From assembly GCF_900497805.2 (NCBI RefSeq), contig NW_020954576.1:72890458-72954457 (forward strand): a DNA stretch of 64,000 nt, read 5' to 3'. Position 1 is the stretch's first letter. Every line of letters starts with the position of its first letter. Shown here one piece after another: positions 9,640-21,780 of this stretch. The position numbers were made by a program, and so were the translations under genes. The notes under the pieces were generated by a model. That model was not told where the DNA came from. It searched no databases and worked only from the letters and a program-made list of their open reading frames with translations. This DNA is from Vombatus ursinus. Taxonomy: Eukaryota; Chordata; Mammalia; Diprotodontia; Vombatidae.

Positions 9640-10040
9640 ACTATCTAAAAGATTTGAAGATGAATATCATCCAAAGGACAATGGGAAGGGGCATGACGGA
9701 CATGAAAAGATGGCAACACATTATGAAGGAGGAATTTCACAGGAGAAGTGGTATCATTAGAAAGCATGTCATTAGAAAAAAAAATGTATGAATGGAAAAA
9801 AAAGGAGGGCAGCATTATGACAAAAGTGAACTCTGACTGATTAGCAACATACCTGCTCCATTGTTGTACTTGTAATATCAAGAGAATAAGACAAAAGCTA
9901 CCAACAGATTGGATGCACCTCCTGGTATGGATTTACAGAACATGGCCAAGAGTCATGTAAGATGGACCAACGTGGACCTGTCATTGTGCATTGTCGAAAA
10001 GAGAAGAGTCACTGATGAGATCATAGGTAAATTGGAGCAC
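9640..10040 (+). repeat. Possible RTE-type LINE 3' fragment
   Basis: Contains blocks such as 'gtcatgtaagatggaccaac' and 'gagaagagtcactgatgaga' that recall the end of marsupial RTE elements. A related 'actcattgatgagatc' block recurs at about 45010. No intact frame. The assignment is from memory and uncertain. Confidence 0.35.
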
Positions 10041-10830
10041 TGAACCATTTCAGATTTATACAAGATGATTTCCCACTCGCATTCAGGCCCTCAGAATGAA
10101 GGATGATTCCTGGTAATACACTAAAATCTAACAAACTTAGTCTTCAAAGAATGTAATTATGTCACAGTCCAAAACACTGGAGTACAACTGTGGTACATAG
10201 ATAAGGCAGAACTCAAGTTGGCTTCAAGCTTTCAAAAAGTAACAGTCTTGCTTGACTGTTTCCTTATAGAGTATTGTTAAAATTACTTTTGAATAGATGT
10301 CTGCAAATCTGTAAGAGCTGTGAATGCAGTGAATATAGTAATCAATTTTTAAAAACAAACTAATCTCAACCAAACATTCCTGTTTTATTTTTCTTTATTT
10401 TCCTTTACATGGGACACCTAGTTTTTTTTTTAAATATACTGTTACTACAAGAGAACTTTAAATAAGACCTTCCTTTGTAGCATGAATTAATGTCTCCCCC
10501 ACCAATATGTACCCTCAGCTTTTGGGAGGGCATAATAAAAGACTTACCCAAGAAATTATTGTAGTCTATATTACCAAAGTATAAATCCAGAAGCATAAAG
10601 TGAAATAATTTTGTATGTTTTCTTTTTAATGAATGTTAGCTATAGATTAATGACTGTAGAAAATGTAAAAAAAAAATAACACCATCAAAATCTAGGTAGC
10701 TTCAAAACTAAATAGTTTATTAAAAGGATAAATTAGAAAAAAAATCTTTGTGGATAACACTTCTTACAATGATCATTTCTTTATGAAAAAAAGAGTGGAT
10801 AGATTCATTAAGAAAATACAATGTAGTCCA
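10041..10830. other. No gene seen
   Basis: AT-rich, several poly-A/poly-T runs (10423-10431, 10668-10677). No repeat family recognised. The minus frame at 10405-10596 is low-complexity. Confidence 0.5.
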
Positions 10831-10834
10831 CCTA

Positions 10835-11065
10835 TAGCTGTGGTATAATGGAAAAAGCACTGGGTTTTAATGAGAGGTCTCATGTCTGAATCTCCCACTT
10901 GAATTCCATGAACTTGGGCTAGTCACTTAGAATCTCTTTAAAGGTTCTCACTTCTACCATGGAGGTAATACCTGCACTACCTACCTCAAAGGGATGTTAT
11001 AAGAATAAGATATTTTGTACATTCCAAACTGTAAGGCAACACATAAATGTTAGCTGTTACCCCTT
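10835..11065 (+). repeat. MIR/THER1-type SINE
   Basis: Sense order: 'gtggtataatggaaaaagca' (tRNA-like head), 'gaacttgggctagtcactta' core, 'actacctacctcaaaggga', and a tail reading 'cataaatgttagctgtta'. Confidence 0.8.
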
Positions 11066-11124
11066 CTTTTGCTGCTGTATTAATTTAAATTTGCACATAG
11101 AGTGAATTTTTTTTTAGCTAATCA

Positions 11125-11245
11125 TGGATAAAGACAGGGCTTGGACATTTCAGGAGGTGAAGAGAACTGGTTTATAATCTCTGCTTCTCCTATTGTGTGG
11201 CTTCAAACAAACTTAACCTTCTTGAATAGCAGTCTCTGTCTCTGC

Positions 11246-11327
<82 letters not shown>

Positions 11328-11400
11328 TACAAATGGTAGGGCATTGGATTAAATAATCTCTGTGGTTTCATATCACTATAAACACTTAGAATTCTATCAT
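11125..11400 (+). repeat. MIR/THER2-like SINE split by a (TC)n(AC)n microsatellite
   Basis: A diverged SINE body (about 11125-11232, and tail 'gggcattggattaaataatc' at 11339-11358) flanks a compound microsatellite at 11233-11320. The microsatellite holds TGTC/TCTC units followed by roughly twenty AC units. The tail 'tagaattctatcat' fits the THER2/MIR3 end. Confidence 0.65.
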
Positions 11401-12535
11401 TTGGTCTAATCTGGAATAGTTTATCTATTGGTGGAGGTAAAAAAAAATAGTTTCTTATTGCTCAGTCTCTAGGCAGAAAAAAATAAAATGGAGAATTGAA
11501 ACAAGTCTTGCAATCAAAAAACGTTATTCTCTATTACCCAAATTTATCAGAAAATTGTTCAGTTTTCTGAGTCACTTGGCCTCTATGGATGCAACCTTGG
11601 AACTATGGAGAATGGTTCTGAAATAGTTCTGACTGTTGATTTTCTGCTACAGTTACCACTGAAACGATTTCCTATATATAAAAATATATTATCTTGCCTA
11701 TTTTGGATGAAGCAGGCCCAAATCAAGAATAAAAAACAGGATTTTTGATGACAATATATGCCATTTGGTGGTTTTTACTGGGCCCTAGATTCTTGAAACT
11801 GAAATATAGCTCCAAAGTGTTGGTTTGATACTGACATATTCATGGCATTTGAGTACCAAGCAGAAAACAATAAATTGTGAAATTGTGACTTTATGTTTCT
11901 ATTCCAAAAAAGATATTTTTTTCAAATTCAGCCTTTTCGTATGAAGACCCATATTTTTTAAATTGAGCCTTCTGATAGAAATTTAGAGTTAATGCTGTGT
12001 AGGGCCAAAGAAATCATGCACCACTCACCCCCTGCATTTGTCCACATAGCACACATGGGAATTTTCTGGTTTCCCAAATGCTAGCCTTTATGAAAATAGA
12101 ACTTGTTTCTTCCACAATCTATCAAGTTAGCTCAGCTAAAAGTGATATGAATCTTTTCTGTGCTTGCCCAACTAAACTTCTAATTGCTTCTAACTTCTGT
12201 GTATTATAGAAAATCTTTTGATGGAAATAAAAAGAATATGACATTGACATGCCAACAATTTTAACCTACCAGAAGCCAAACTTCACTGGCAGCAGATGCA
12301 TTAACCAGATAGATTGATTTCAAGTTCTGAAAACCATTAACTTGATCTACAAGAATTTAGAAAGGGAGCTGCACACCTTCTATTTCCCTCTTTTAATTTG
12401 CATTTTTTATACCTATGACAAACTGATTGCATAAGATTCTAATACAGAGGGAAAGATAAGAGAGAAGGGGATATGTTTTAAGAAAAATTACAATTGGAAA
12501 CTTGAGGTACATAGATTGTTTCATCAATTTTTCTT
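11401..12535. other. No gene seen; long repeat-poor block
   Basis: More than 1.1 kb of moderately AT-rich sequence without a recognisable repeat or exon. It is a candidate for unique or conserved non-coding DNA. Confidence 0.5.
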
Positions 12536-12690
12536 GGTAATTCAATTCAATGAGGATTTACTGAGTTTGTCTTTGGTACCTTGGTACAATATTATGTGTT
12601 TAAAAAAAAAGTATGATGTGGCACCTGCCCTCAAGGATCTTACAGTTTCATTAAGCAGACAACACCATTAATTAAGTACATAATAAAAGA
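12536..12690 (-). repeat. L2 LINE 3' fragment
   Basis: Antisense L2 signature 'cctgccctcaaggatcttac', preceded by a diverged end starting 'ttcaattcaatgagga'. Confidence 0.65.
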
Positions 12691-12739
12691 CAGTACATGA
12701 TTAAATATCAAAATTAATTTTTCATAAAAGGGGAGGGGA

Positions 12740-12985
12740 AGGGAATAAACATTTATACAGTGCCTACTGTGACAGGTATTGGGCTAAGTGCTTTTTACAA
12801 CCATTATCTCATTAGATCCTCACAATAACCATGGAAAATAGGCATAATTATTATCCTCATGAGGCAAACAGACCTTAAGTGACTTGCCCTAAGTCACACA
12901 GCCAGAAAGTTTCTGAGGTCAAATTTGAACTCAAGTCTTTCTGACTCCAGACTCGAGCTCATTCAGTGCTTCACCAGCTACCACT
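12740..12985 (-). repeat. MIR/THER1-type SINE, near full length
   Basis: Antisense order: 'gtgcctactgtgacaggtat', 'atctcattagatcctcacaa', 'cttaagtgacttgccctaag', 'tttgaactcaagtctttctg', ending near 'cttcaccagctacc'. Confidence 0.85.
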
Positions 12986-13340
12986 ATAAAAACAAGTATT
13001 ATCGAAGATAATGGAAGAAATCTATTTTGAGCAGAGTAGGTATGGAATAAAATATGGAATTTGAACTCTTGTTAGAGGTTTACTCTGCCGGGTACTTGCA
13101 ATTTTCTAATGTAATTAAATGATTATGTGGATATGACCTTCTTTAGAAAAGGAAAAAGAGTTCTGATTTGATGTAAATCAAGGCATCACTGATTTCTGTT
13201 GGATTGTAATTGATTATCAGATCATCTTTAGCAAATTATAACCAGTTGAGCCAGGAACTAGATAACACCTCCTAGGGCTCCTTTTTGCTGAATTCCACAT
13301 CATAATAAAAGCCAAATAACCCCTTTGCATTTTTATTCAT
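12986..13340. other. No gene seen
   Basis: AT-rich sequence between two repeats. Nothing recognised. Confidence 0.45.
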
Positions 13341-13344
13341 ATAT

Positions 13345-13460
13345 AACAATTCAACAAACATTTGTTAAGTACCTACTAATATGCTAGGTACTGTACTAGA
13401 AACTTGGGATATGACAAACATGAAATAGTTACTACTCTCTAGGGGCTTACATTCTGCTGT
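13345..13460 (-). repeat. L2 LINE 3' end
   Basis: Begins 'aacaaacatttgttaagtac' and continues with 'ctaggtactgtactagaaac' and 'ctaggggcttacattctg', the reverse of the L2 3'UTR. It sits head-on with the plus-strand L2 that follows. Confidence 0.75.
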
Positions 13461-13479
13461 ATTCTGAAGAATATTTCTA

Positions 13480-14345
13480 TTGAGAGCACTGCCTCTAGTT
13501 ACTCCGTATATCCTCCACAACCTTGGACTCATCTTGGACTTCTTCACTGTCCCTTTACCCTATATATCCAATCAGATGAAAGCTCTTGTCAGCTCTGATT
13601 GTGTCCAATTTGCCTCCTCCTGTCCATTCACATGGCCACCACCCTACATTAGGCCCTCATCACTTCTCATCTGGTCTACTATAAGAGCCTTCTCATTTGT
13701 CTCCCCATGTGAAGTCTCTCCTCTCTCCAATCCATCCTTCACACAACTGTCAACATAATATGTCTAAAGTGCAGATCTGACCATGTCAATCACCTGTCCA
13801 ATCATTCCCTATTGCCTTTAAAAATCAATTATAAGTTTCACTGTTTGACATCAAAGTCCTTCATAACCTGGATCCATGCTGTCCTTCCAAGATTAGTTTA
13901 CATTATTCCCTTTCTTGTACTTTATGGTCCGCCCAGATAGGCTTTCTTTGTGTTCCTCACACACAACATTCCATAGCTCAGTTGAAATATCACCTCACAC
14001 ATGTGGTCTTTCCTGATCATCTCAACTGCTAATGTCCTCCCCTCCAAATTGAGTTATATTTACTTTGTGTGTATGTATAATATAATATATGTAATATATA
14101 TATAACATTTATATAATGTTATATATAACAATATATTTATAGACCATATAATAAACAGATTTATAATATATTTATATAGGCATAAAATATATGAACATAT
14201 GTTATATAATATATACAATATGCTTATATGTATATATAAATGCCGACGAGGCAGAACTATTTCATTTTTGTCTTTGCATCCCTAGCTCTTAGCCCAGTGC
14301 CTGCCATATAGTACTTAATCGATGAACACTTTTTGATTGATTAAT
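13480..14345 (+). repeat. L2 LINE, ORF2 end and 3'UTR, with AT-rich insertion
   Basis: Long L2 copy. The 3' part of ORF2 includes 'cttggactcatcttggactt', 'caatccatccttcacacaac' and 'cagatctgaccatgtcaatc'. The 3'UTR reads 'tttttgtctttgcatcccta', 'agcccagtgcctgccatata' and ends in a 'gattgattaatga' tail. A TATA-rich low-complexity tract (about 14085-14240) lies inside it. The 92-codon plus-strand frame starting at 13480 is a chance-open part of the decayed ORF2, not a host gene. Confidence 0.88.
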
Positions 14346-14629
14346 GAAAGATAACTGTTGGAATTAACCTTGCACCAGACAGAAAAGTGATGAGAATTGA
14401 TACAAAGGAAGAAAAATTAACCTTAGCAATAAGTAGGCATAACTTCGTCTGTGACTGGAAGTTAGGAAGAGAAGATAAGAAATAGTTCAGTTAATTTTTG
14501 AGGAGCAGAATTGAGGGACCAATCTCCTTTCTGATCAACACAATTTTTCATTGAATTAAAGATTTTGACCATCTGTTCTAAGTGTGGGATGGGAAAGGGA
14601 GGTAGTTGGGAATTTGTTGAGAAAGGAAA

Positions 14630-14840
14630 ATGGACATATGAAGGAAGACGCTATCTGCATCCAGAGAAAGAACTGATAAATAGAAGTATATATAGAATTA
14701 TTTTACATACATATACATATTTGTGTCTAATGGTAGCCATCTCAAAGGTGGAGAGGGAAGGAAGAAAAAAAAAGGAAAAAAGAAATTTACATGATAACTT
14801 TATTATATATTTAAAAGGAATAACAAGTTGTACATAATCG
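14630..14840 (+). repeat. L1 or half-L1 3' end
   Basis: Marsupial L1-type 3' terminal sequence: 'gcatccagagaaagaactga', then a purine-rich run (about 14745-14785), 'tttacatgataactttatta', ending near 'taacaagttgtaca'. 5'-truncated. The short frames across it are shadows. Confidence 0.6.
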
Positions 14841-16615
14841 ATTTGTAGTTTCATGTGCAAAACAAGGGAAATAATAAAGGGATTTGCTGCATCTATAATA
14901 TTTTATTTTACTTTAAACTTCAATTTTCAGTGGAATGTGTGCCTTGGTTTAAGTCTTTTCCATGTTCATCACACTTTAAAGCTTTACCTTTATATAAAAT
15001 ATGAAATTTTAAAAGATGATTTACCTTATAGAAATGTTTTCTGAAGAAAACAGGAATACATCACACTGTAATAAAAGCTAAATTACTCTTTTTTATGTTA
15101 AATTTGCCTGATTCCCACAACTTAAAAATACATTTAACTGATACCTTGATACTTCAATGGACCTGTGATCTCTGATATGAACGTTACCTCTACTGGTACA
15201 TATCACCACACATACATTACTTGTCTTCCTATGCAACTTTTGTTAATGTCCCTTCATAAACCCTTCAGAGAAGATGTCCCAAGCATGCTGGAGGCTTTTC
15301 TCTAGACCTTTTGATATTTTAGAAATACCAGTAGAACACTTGATCTGTACATCTGTTGTCCCATACTCTCTGTACATGATCAATCTAGCTCTTTTCATGA
15401 TGCCTTTCAGGTCACTTTTTGTATACAAGTCTTCATTGGTAATATGCAACAGTTGACCAACATACTCACCTTGAACCTTTAATTCATATCAGTGTATAAA
15501 ATGCCATTATAATGAATGGCCAATATACCAAAGATAAATCCAAAAGCCAATGTAAGTGGAATTTATAGAGGCCATAAGGTAACTTTAGGCATCTTATCAA
15601 AATCACTTCCAAATATGGCTTCCAAAATGTGCCTTCTCCAAACATTGGAGAGAAAATCTCGGTGCATATACCACACACGAAAAGAAATCTAACATTTTAG
15701 GCAGTCTAAGCATAAGATGGGGTATAAACCACTTAACCTTATGTTAACCTTGACTCTTTAACTGGGTAAGATTGTATCTCATTGACCTATTCATTCATAG
15801 GTATTAGACTAAATGCTTTGAACTAAAACAAAAAATGATATTATATAGGAATATAAGGAATGCATTAAGATAGGCTGGATAGGCAAAGGAAACTTGTCTA
15901 TGCCCTAGGAGTTATCTATAAATTATCAAGCAAGTTGGGAAGAGATAAATTCCAGAAATTAGATTGAGCCATGGAGTTCTAGCTGAAAGGATCACTTGGG
16001 ATGAGGGGAGAGGCCTTAGCTTTGGCCTCGGACAGGTGTCCTCAGCCCCTTCCCTTTCAGCTGGAGGAGGGTCCAGAGGACTTTGTACTTCCTATCTTCC
16101 CATTAGGGGCTCAGCCAGCATCCACAGGGTAGCTGATGACAGTGTATACATCAGAAGTCCAGGACAGTAGATTAATTATTATTTAAGGAGAAGTTCTTGA
16201 GCATCCCATGCATGGGATTTCCAATAAATAAGAGATATGAGCTACCCCTTTGCTACATATGTTCTTTAAGCTTGAACCCACTTTACTCTGGATTCTTTGT
16301 GCTTGTGGGAAAGTGTGTCATAAACCTTTGGAGGAATGTTTTATACCAACTATCCTTATTGTAATATCTTAGCAAATACATCTTTCTAAAAGCTACTTAA
16401 AGCTGAATGACTAGATTGGTTCCCAAAGCTGAACAGTGGAGGCTTAAGCTGATAACATTAAAGAAAGTCATCCAATTATTTCTCAGGGGTACCCCTAAAA
16501 ATTGAGGTGGAGATGTGTCCAAGCTTTAGGGACCTGATTCAGCAGTGAGGGTGGGAATTTGGGAAAAGATACCAAAAAGTTTACACATGCTTCGTGTCTG
16601 TTTCCTCCTCCTTAC
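14841..16615. other. No gene seen; long repeat-poor block
   Basis: About 1.8 kb with no repeat I can name. Minus-strand frames at 15243-15449 and 15484-15678 translate to ordinary-looking sequence but have no recognisable domain, splice context or partner exon. A decayed transposon or pseudogene origin is possible but unsupported. Confidence 0.45.
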
Positions 16616-16665
16616 TTGCATTTTGTTGTTGTTATTGTTGTTGGGAGTGGTGGTGGTGGTAGTGA
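16616..16665 (+). repeat. (GTT)n-(GGT)n simple repeat
   Basis: About six GTT/ATT units, followed by GGT units with one interruption. Confidence 0.85.
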
Positions 16666-18050
16666 TGGTTCAGATATGTTGTGTTTCACATGGCCCAGTC
16701 CTGGAGAAAATGGCTTGCTCTCCTTTGTCAGTGATTTCTCCTTTCACCTATGTCATAGTCCCTGCCGGAATTCATGACCAACAGAATTTTCCAGTAAAAA
16801 GTGAGAGATAAGGGATGACCTCAATTCCGCATGCTAAATATAGTCTACCTTTGCCATGTCATCAGAGCTTGGATTTCAAATAGCTGTCATACTCTCCAGA
16901 ATGACTGCTTCATCAAGCATAAGCTTGGTAGACCCTCTTGCTGATATCACCCTTCTATCAAGTACCAGCCATGACCACTGAGTTGAAGAATTGAACAGTG
17001 TCTTTATTTTTTTTTATTTTTAAAGGAAAAATGACTTATCCAGGCATGACAACATTGTATTTCCTTGTTGTCATTTCCTACTTTACTATTCCTTTAAAAA
17101 CATCATTTCCATTTTGACAATGAACTCCATGAAAAACAGGGGTAGGGAGGGAGACTAAATAATTTCCCTAATCTTGACAAAGGTAATTTATGTCATCTTT
17201 CTACTTGATAATATTTCTCCAGCCATTTGGGTCATGTATTCTCTTTTGAAGTTTGAAAACTATTTAGATATCTATTCTGTACTATCCATAGTTGTGGCGG
17301 CCAATTTTCAGAAGGTTACATAACCTTTACAAGGGCAGTATAATCAACAGCATAACCTTGTACCAGTGCATAAATCTTGTAATGCACTAGCTCAGTGTCA
17401 ACCCAGGAGCTGAAGCAGAGAGTAGTGTTGAACATCAAATACCTACCACACCTATCACCTATTATACTGTAGATGTCCAGATATCAAGCTCCTCAGGAGA
17501 ACCTTTGCTTTCATAGCACACTGCTGGGACTTAACAGAGAAAGAATTCAATTCTCACTCTGTAAAGCAATATGTGTGACAATGCTTGGATGTGCAAAGTG
17601 TCACCCCCAGTCTCCCACTGGAAGGTGCAAGACCACTATGGACTGGTACTGCTTCGTGTATGTTTGTGAACAAAAAAACCCTGAAAAGAGTCCTGGATCA
17701 TAGCAGGGGCAAGGTTAAGGAGAAAGGGAAGGATAAATCCCTCTAGAAATCAAGACTGAGCATAAAATAAAGTTTCTAGGAAGAAATATCTAGTTGTCCA
17801 TTGGGATAATGTGAACTTGGGCTCAGAGCATACCAAAGGCAGAAATGGGAAGTGATTTTCAGGATAAGCATTGGCCCCAATTCAATTGCCCACCAAGTAA
17901 TTGTTTTTATTCTTTTATTCATAGTAAGTGCTATATAGTTATTAGATGTTATTATTAATTTTTATTTTCATTATTTACTCTAACAGAATTTATTTCATGG
18001 AAATGTTTATTTCAAGGTGAATAAATAGGGGTTTTAGCTTGTTACATCAG
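16666..18050. other. No gene seen; repeat-poor block
   Basis: Mixed unique-looking sequence. A 76-codon plus frame at 17473 begins with ATG but has no domain, Kozak support or flanking splice sites that I can defend. The last 150 bases are very AT-rich. Confidence 0.45.
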
Positions 18051-18052
18051 CT

Positions 18053-18562
18053 TTGCTTGCAAAAGCATTTCATAAACTCCTCTGGTTGGCAGTTAAAGCC
18101 TTTCAAAACCTAGATCTGACCGACCTTTCCAGTCTTGTTATACATTACTCTCCTTCACATAGATTGTCCTCCTTACTGTTCCTCACCCATGATATTTTAG
18201 CACTCATTATTGTCCCTTTACATAGGCTGCCCCCTGACCCCATTCCCATAATAGGAATATACTTTCTCTTCACCTCCACCTCTTTGAATCTCTAGTTTCC
18301 TTCAAAGTCCAGCCTGGGTGCCATCTTCTCCATAACCCTTTCCTGATCCTATTGCTACTACCCCTCCCCATTACTGTGAATTTACTGTGTATATATTTTG
18401 TATTTACTTATTTACATGTGTATGTATATGTATGCGTTATATCACCATATAGAACATAAGCTCCTTGAGGACTCTTATTTTTGTCTTTGTACCCCTAGAA
18501 CTCAGCTCAGTACCTTATGCCTACATAACACTTAATAAATGTTCATTGATTAACTGATAATT
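18053..18562 (+). repeat. L2 LINE, ORF2 end and 3'UTR
   Basis: In order: 'aaacctagatctgaccgacc', 'ttacattactctccttcaca'-like block, 'cctccacctctttgaatctc', 'catctt...cctttcctgatcc', 'aacataagctccttgaggac', 'ttgtctttgtacccctagaa' and the end 'aataaatgttcattgatt'. A good, moderately diverged copy. Confidence 0.9.
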
Positions 18563-18614
18563 TTTTTTTGCTCTTAGTCTTTTTCCCTCTTACCAGGAAA
18601 GAACTTTAAGGAGC

Positions 18615-18805
18615 ATCATAGTGTTGGAGAAAGAATGCTGGATTTGGCATTAAGGGACCTAGGATCAAATTCCCACTCTGCCACTTACTGACTTGACCAA
18701 GTTTTTAATCTCTCTAGTTTTCAGTTTCCTCATCTATAAAATGAGGGGCACTAGTTGGTCAGTAAGTTCCTTTCCTGGCTATATATGTGTAATCCTATAC
18801 ATTGG
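18615..18805 (+). repeat. MIR/THER2-type SINE
   Basis: Head 'ggagaaagaatgctggattt', B-box-like 'aggatcaaattcccactctg', core 'cagtttcctcatctataaaa', tail 'agttcctttcctggctat'. Confidence 0.85.
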
Positions 18806-19254
18806 AATAGGAAAGGCAACTCATCTCTCCTCTGGACCTAGGATCTATTGTTTGAGTGGACAAAATTCAGATATGAGTCAGGAAATCATTAATTGACTTA
18901 TCACTACCAAATTGCCTATATAGTATCTTCAGGAAAAACAGAGTGATTTCTGTCACAAACATTCATCATATAGAATTTCCCACCATCTTTGTCCATGCAT
19001 GGTATAAGTCAGAAACACCAGATCCTATCTTTAACTGGCTCCTGTACCCTGAAAGGGAAACTTGACTCAGTCCTTCAGCAGACAATCTGATCTTTCTTTG
19101 TGATCTCAAATTCCCTTCCATAAGCAGAATTATGCACTAGAAGCAGAAATTACTGCCACTAATGCAGGCCAAGACCATTCCACTAAGGTTAAGTCAAGAA
19201 GAACAAACTTTTTTTTGCTTTTCACATACTTGATTAAAAGTGATCATAACATTA
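18806..19254. other. No gene seen
   Basis: Unique-looking sequence. Nothing recognised. Confidence 0.45.
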
Positions 19255-19395
19255 AGGACCATATGGAAATTCCCTCCATCTACCAATGATGATGACTTGA
19301 CAATTGAATGCAACTTAGAGAATTTTTCAGAGGCTCAGAAATGTTAAATGACTTGCCTAAGGTCACATGGCTAGTAAATGTCTGAGGCTTTGAAT
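19255..19395 (-). repeat. MIR-superfamily SINE with the 'accaatg' type tail
   Basis: Antisense copy: 'aattccctccatctaccaat' tail, 'gcaacttagagaatttttca', 'taaatgacttgcctaaggtc'. The same tail type is seen in sense at 31330-31440. Confidence 0.7.
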
Positions 19396-19526
19396 GATTA
19401 AACTAAAATATCAAAAAGTTGGTTGTACTGACACTCCTCTAATATTGAGACCTCTAATTCATTTTGCTTCCATAATCTCACTGATATTCTTGACTTAGAA
19501 TTTAAAGAATTTAAAATTTAGAGAAG

Positions 19527-19672
19527 GGACAGCTAGATGGCATAGTTGATAGAGCACTGGCTCTGGAATCAGGAGGACCTGAGTTCAAATCCAGCCTCAG
19601 ACACTTGACACTTACTAGCTGTGTGACCCTGGTCAAGTCACTTAATTCCAATTGCCTTGCAAAGAAAAAATT
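19527..19672 (+). repeat. Short tRNA SINE (WSINE1-like)
   Basis: Head 'cagctagatggcatagttga', 'gagcactggctctggaatca', 'cctgagttcaaatccagcct', core 'ctgtgtgaccctggtcaagt' and an A-rich end. Little diverged compared with the MIRs, so younger. Confidence 0.88.
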
Positions 19673-20027
19673 AGGGAAAAGATAGGTAAGGGTTTGTGGA
19701 TTTGACTGCTTTTCTTTTGGTGGTAGTTAAACCTGGTGAGATTTTTTTTGGATTCTTGGTTTGTTGAATTATTTAGTTATCATGAGATCAATATGGGATA
19801 AAGAATTTTTAAAAAATAAACTAATTTATATATAGTGCCATATAGTAGAACTGGAAATTACCTGAAGATAAAAACAGTTGGAAGGGCAATTCACAGAGGA
19901 TAATCCCACTTCATGCATAATTTTATAAGAAAGGGGTAATTGGATATCTGGGTGGATATAACCTAGGGTTCTTTTATTGCCTTCTTAAGTACAAGTGGTG
20001 GCATTCAATGGATCAGCTTACTGCCAT

Positions 20028-20212
20028 AATGAGTAGGGCATTGGACTTGTAGTGAGAAAGACTTGGATTCAAATCCTACTTCTGACCTTTCTAACCACAA
20101 AACTGGCCAAGTCACTTAACCTCTCTATGCCTCAATTACCTCATGTATAAAATAAGGGGAATTAAAATGGATGGCCTCTAAGGCCACTTCTAGCTCAAAA
20201 TTGGGGATCCTT
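20028..20212 (+). repeat. MIR/THER2-type SINE
   Basis: Head 'gagtagggcattggacttgt', 'gattcaaatcctacttctga', core 'aagtcacttaacctctctat', and tail 'ggcctctaaggccacttcta'. Confidence 0.85.
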
Positions 20213-20229
20213 TGTGGGAAAAAATAGAC

Positions 20230-20984
20230 AAAAGTAAAAAGGCACTCTTTAAGGAAAGGCAGCACATTCAATAACTTAGTCAATCAAATGTCTTTATTTA
20301 CTTCAATCAATATATACAATCTTAATTACTTCACTCAATTTATTTAATCATTTAATTACTTAATAGAGCAAGGGAAAAGCCCCATTCTGATTCTTTGATT
20401 TTCACACCACACAATGAAAATTACCTAAATTCCTTGAGATATTCGATAGGGAATACTCAATCTATATACTTCATTCAAACTACCCAAAATAATTTTGCCA
20501 CTCCCAGGACTGTAAAAAAAAAAAAAAAAGGAATTTGGGTTGGAAGTCTGAGGGTAAAGGGCACAGAGATGAATCTAGGCAGATCTGTTCCTCTGCTGTG
20601 GGTAGCAACAGCTGGGAGCCAGATCCCTCATGGTCTTGGCTCCGGTGAAGCTGTAGTTAATCCTCTCTGAACTCTAGCAATCTAGAGGCTCAGAGTATGA
20701 TTTCTTCTCACATTTCAGTTTGTTAATGATGTGGGCTTTCCTGGTTCTTCTTAGCCTGGACTTAAACTTCGTCCCTACTGCAGCACTTGAAATAGCACCT
20801 GACCTAAGTGTGGCTTACTTTTTTTATGCTCTTTTTTTTTCTCTTAAATAGTATTTTTTTCTAATTACATGTTAAGATAATTTTTAACATTGATTTTTAA
20901 TAAAATTTTGAGTTCCAAATTTTCTCCCTTGCTCCCTCCCTTCCCTCTTCCCTAAGAAGGTGAGCAATTTGATACAGGTTCATA

Positions 20985-21036
<52 letters not shown>

Positions 21037-21780
21037 TATGCAATCATGTAAAACATATTTCCATAACAGTCATGTTGTGAGAAACAGAGCAAAAGGAAAA
21101 AAAAACTACAAAAAAGTGAAAATAATATACTTTGATCTGTATTCAGACTCCATAGTTTTTTCTCTGGATGTGGTTTCCGTCATGAGTCTTTTGGAATTGT
21201 CTTGAATCATTATATTGCTGAGAAGAGCTAAGTCAATCATAGTTGATCATCGCACAATGTTGCTGTTCCTGTGTACAATGTTCTCCTGGTTCTATTCACT
21301 TCACTTTACATCAGTTCATGTAAGTCTTTCCAGGTTTTTCTGAAGTCTGCCTGCTCATCATTTCTTAGAGCACCATAGTATTCCGTTACATTCACATACC
21401 ACAACTTGTTCAGTCATTCCCCAACTGATGGACATCCCCTCAATTTCCAATTCTTTGTCACCACAAAAAGAGCTGCTATAAATATTTTTGTATGTGTATG
21501 TCCTTTCCCCTTTTTTGTGATCTCTTTGAGATACACACCTAGTAGCAGTATGAATGGTTTGATTGCCCTTTGGGCATAGTTCCAAATTGCTCTCCAGAAT
21601 GGTCAGATCATTTCGAAACTAGTGTGGCTTACTTTTAAGGGGAATTCAACCAATTAGCTTTTAGCTAATATAAGTGGTCAAGATTGTATCTGTATTTGAT
21701 AATGCTAAAGACAGACTCAAGGTGACTACAGAATGTTTAGCAAATAATTTATTATAAAACTGACCTGACCATTACAAAAA
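20230..21780. other. Unassigned interspersed-looking block, split by an L1 insertion
   Basis: 20230-20806 and 21637-21780 were contiguous before the L1 entered. The left part is AT-rich with repeated 'ttaattactt' words, a poly-A run at 20514-20529 and a more GC-rich stretch at 20570-20800. It may be an old LTR-like or other unrecognised element, but no terminal repeats can be shown. Confidence 0.3.
20823..21620 (-). repeat. L1 LINE 3' end, 5'-truncated, with target-site duplication
   Basis: Reverse-strand marsupial L1 3' end. From left to right: T-rich tail, 'gagttccaaattttctccct', a (TA)n tract at 20982-21040, 'tgatcatcgcacaatgttgc', 'catcagttcatgtaagtctt', 'ttgtcaccacaaaaagagct' and 'ccaaattgctctccagaatg'. 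It is flanked by an exact 16-base duplication, 'agtgtggcttactttt', at 20807-20822 and 21621-21636. Read on the element's strand, the target junction is CCCCTT/AAAAG, the classical L1 endonuclease site. Confidence 0.93.

Noticed and set aside
13480-13758. 92-codon plus frame
   Set aside because: It lies wholly in an L2 3' ORF2 region and is decayed LINE coding sequence.
15484-15678. Minus frame with an aromatic, membrane-like composition, considered as a pseudogene or mitochondrial insert
   Set aside because: No recognisable family match and no neighbouring continuation in the same frame.
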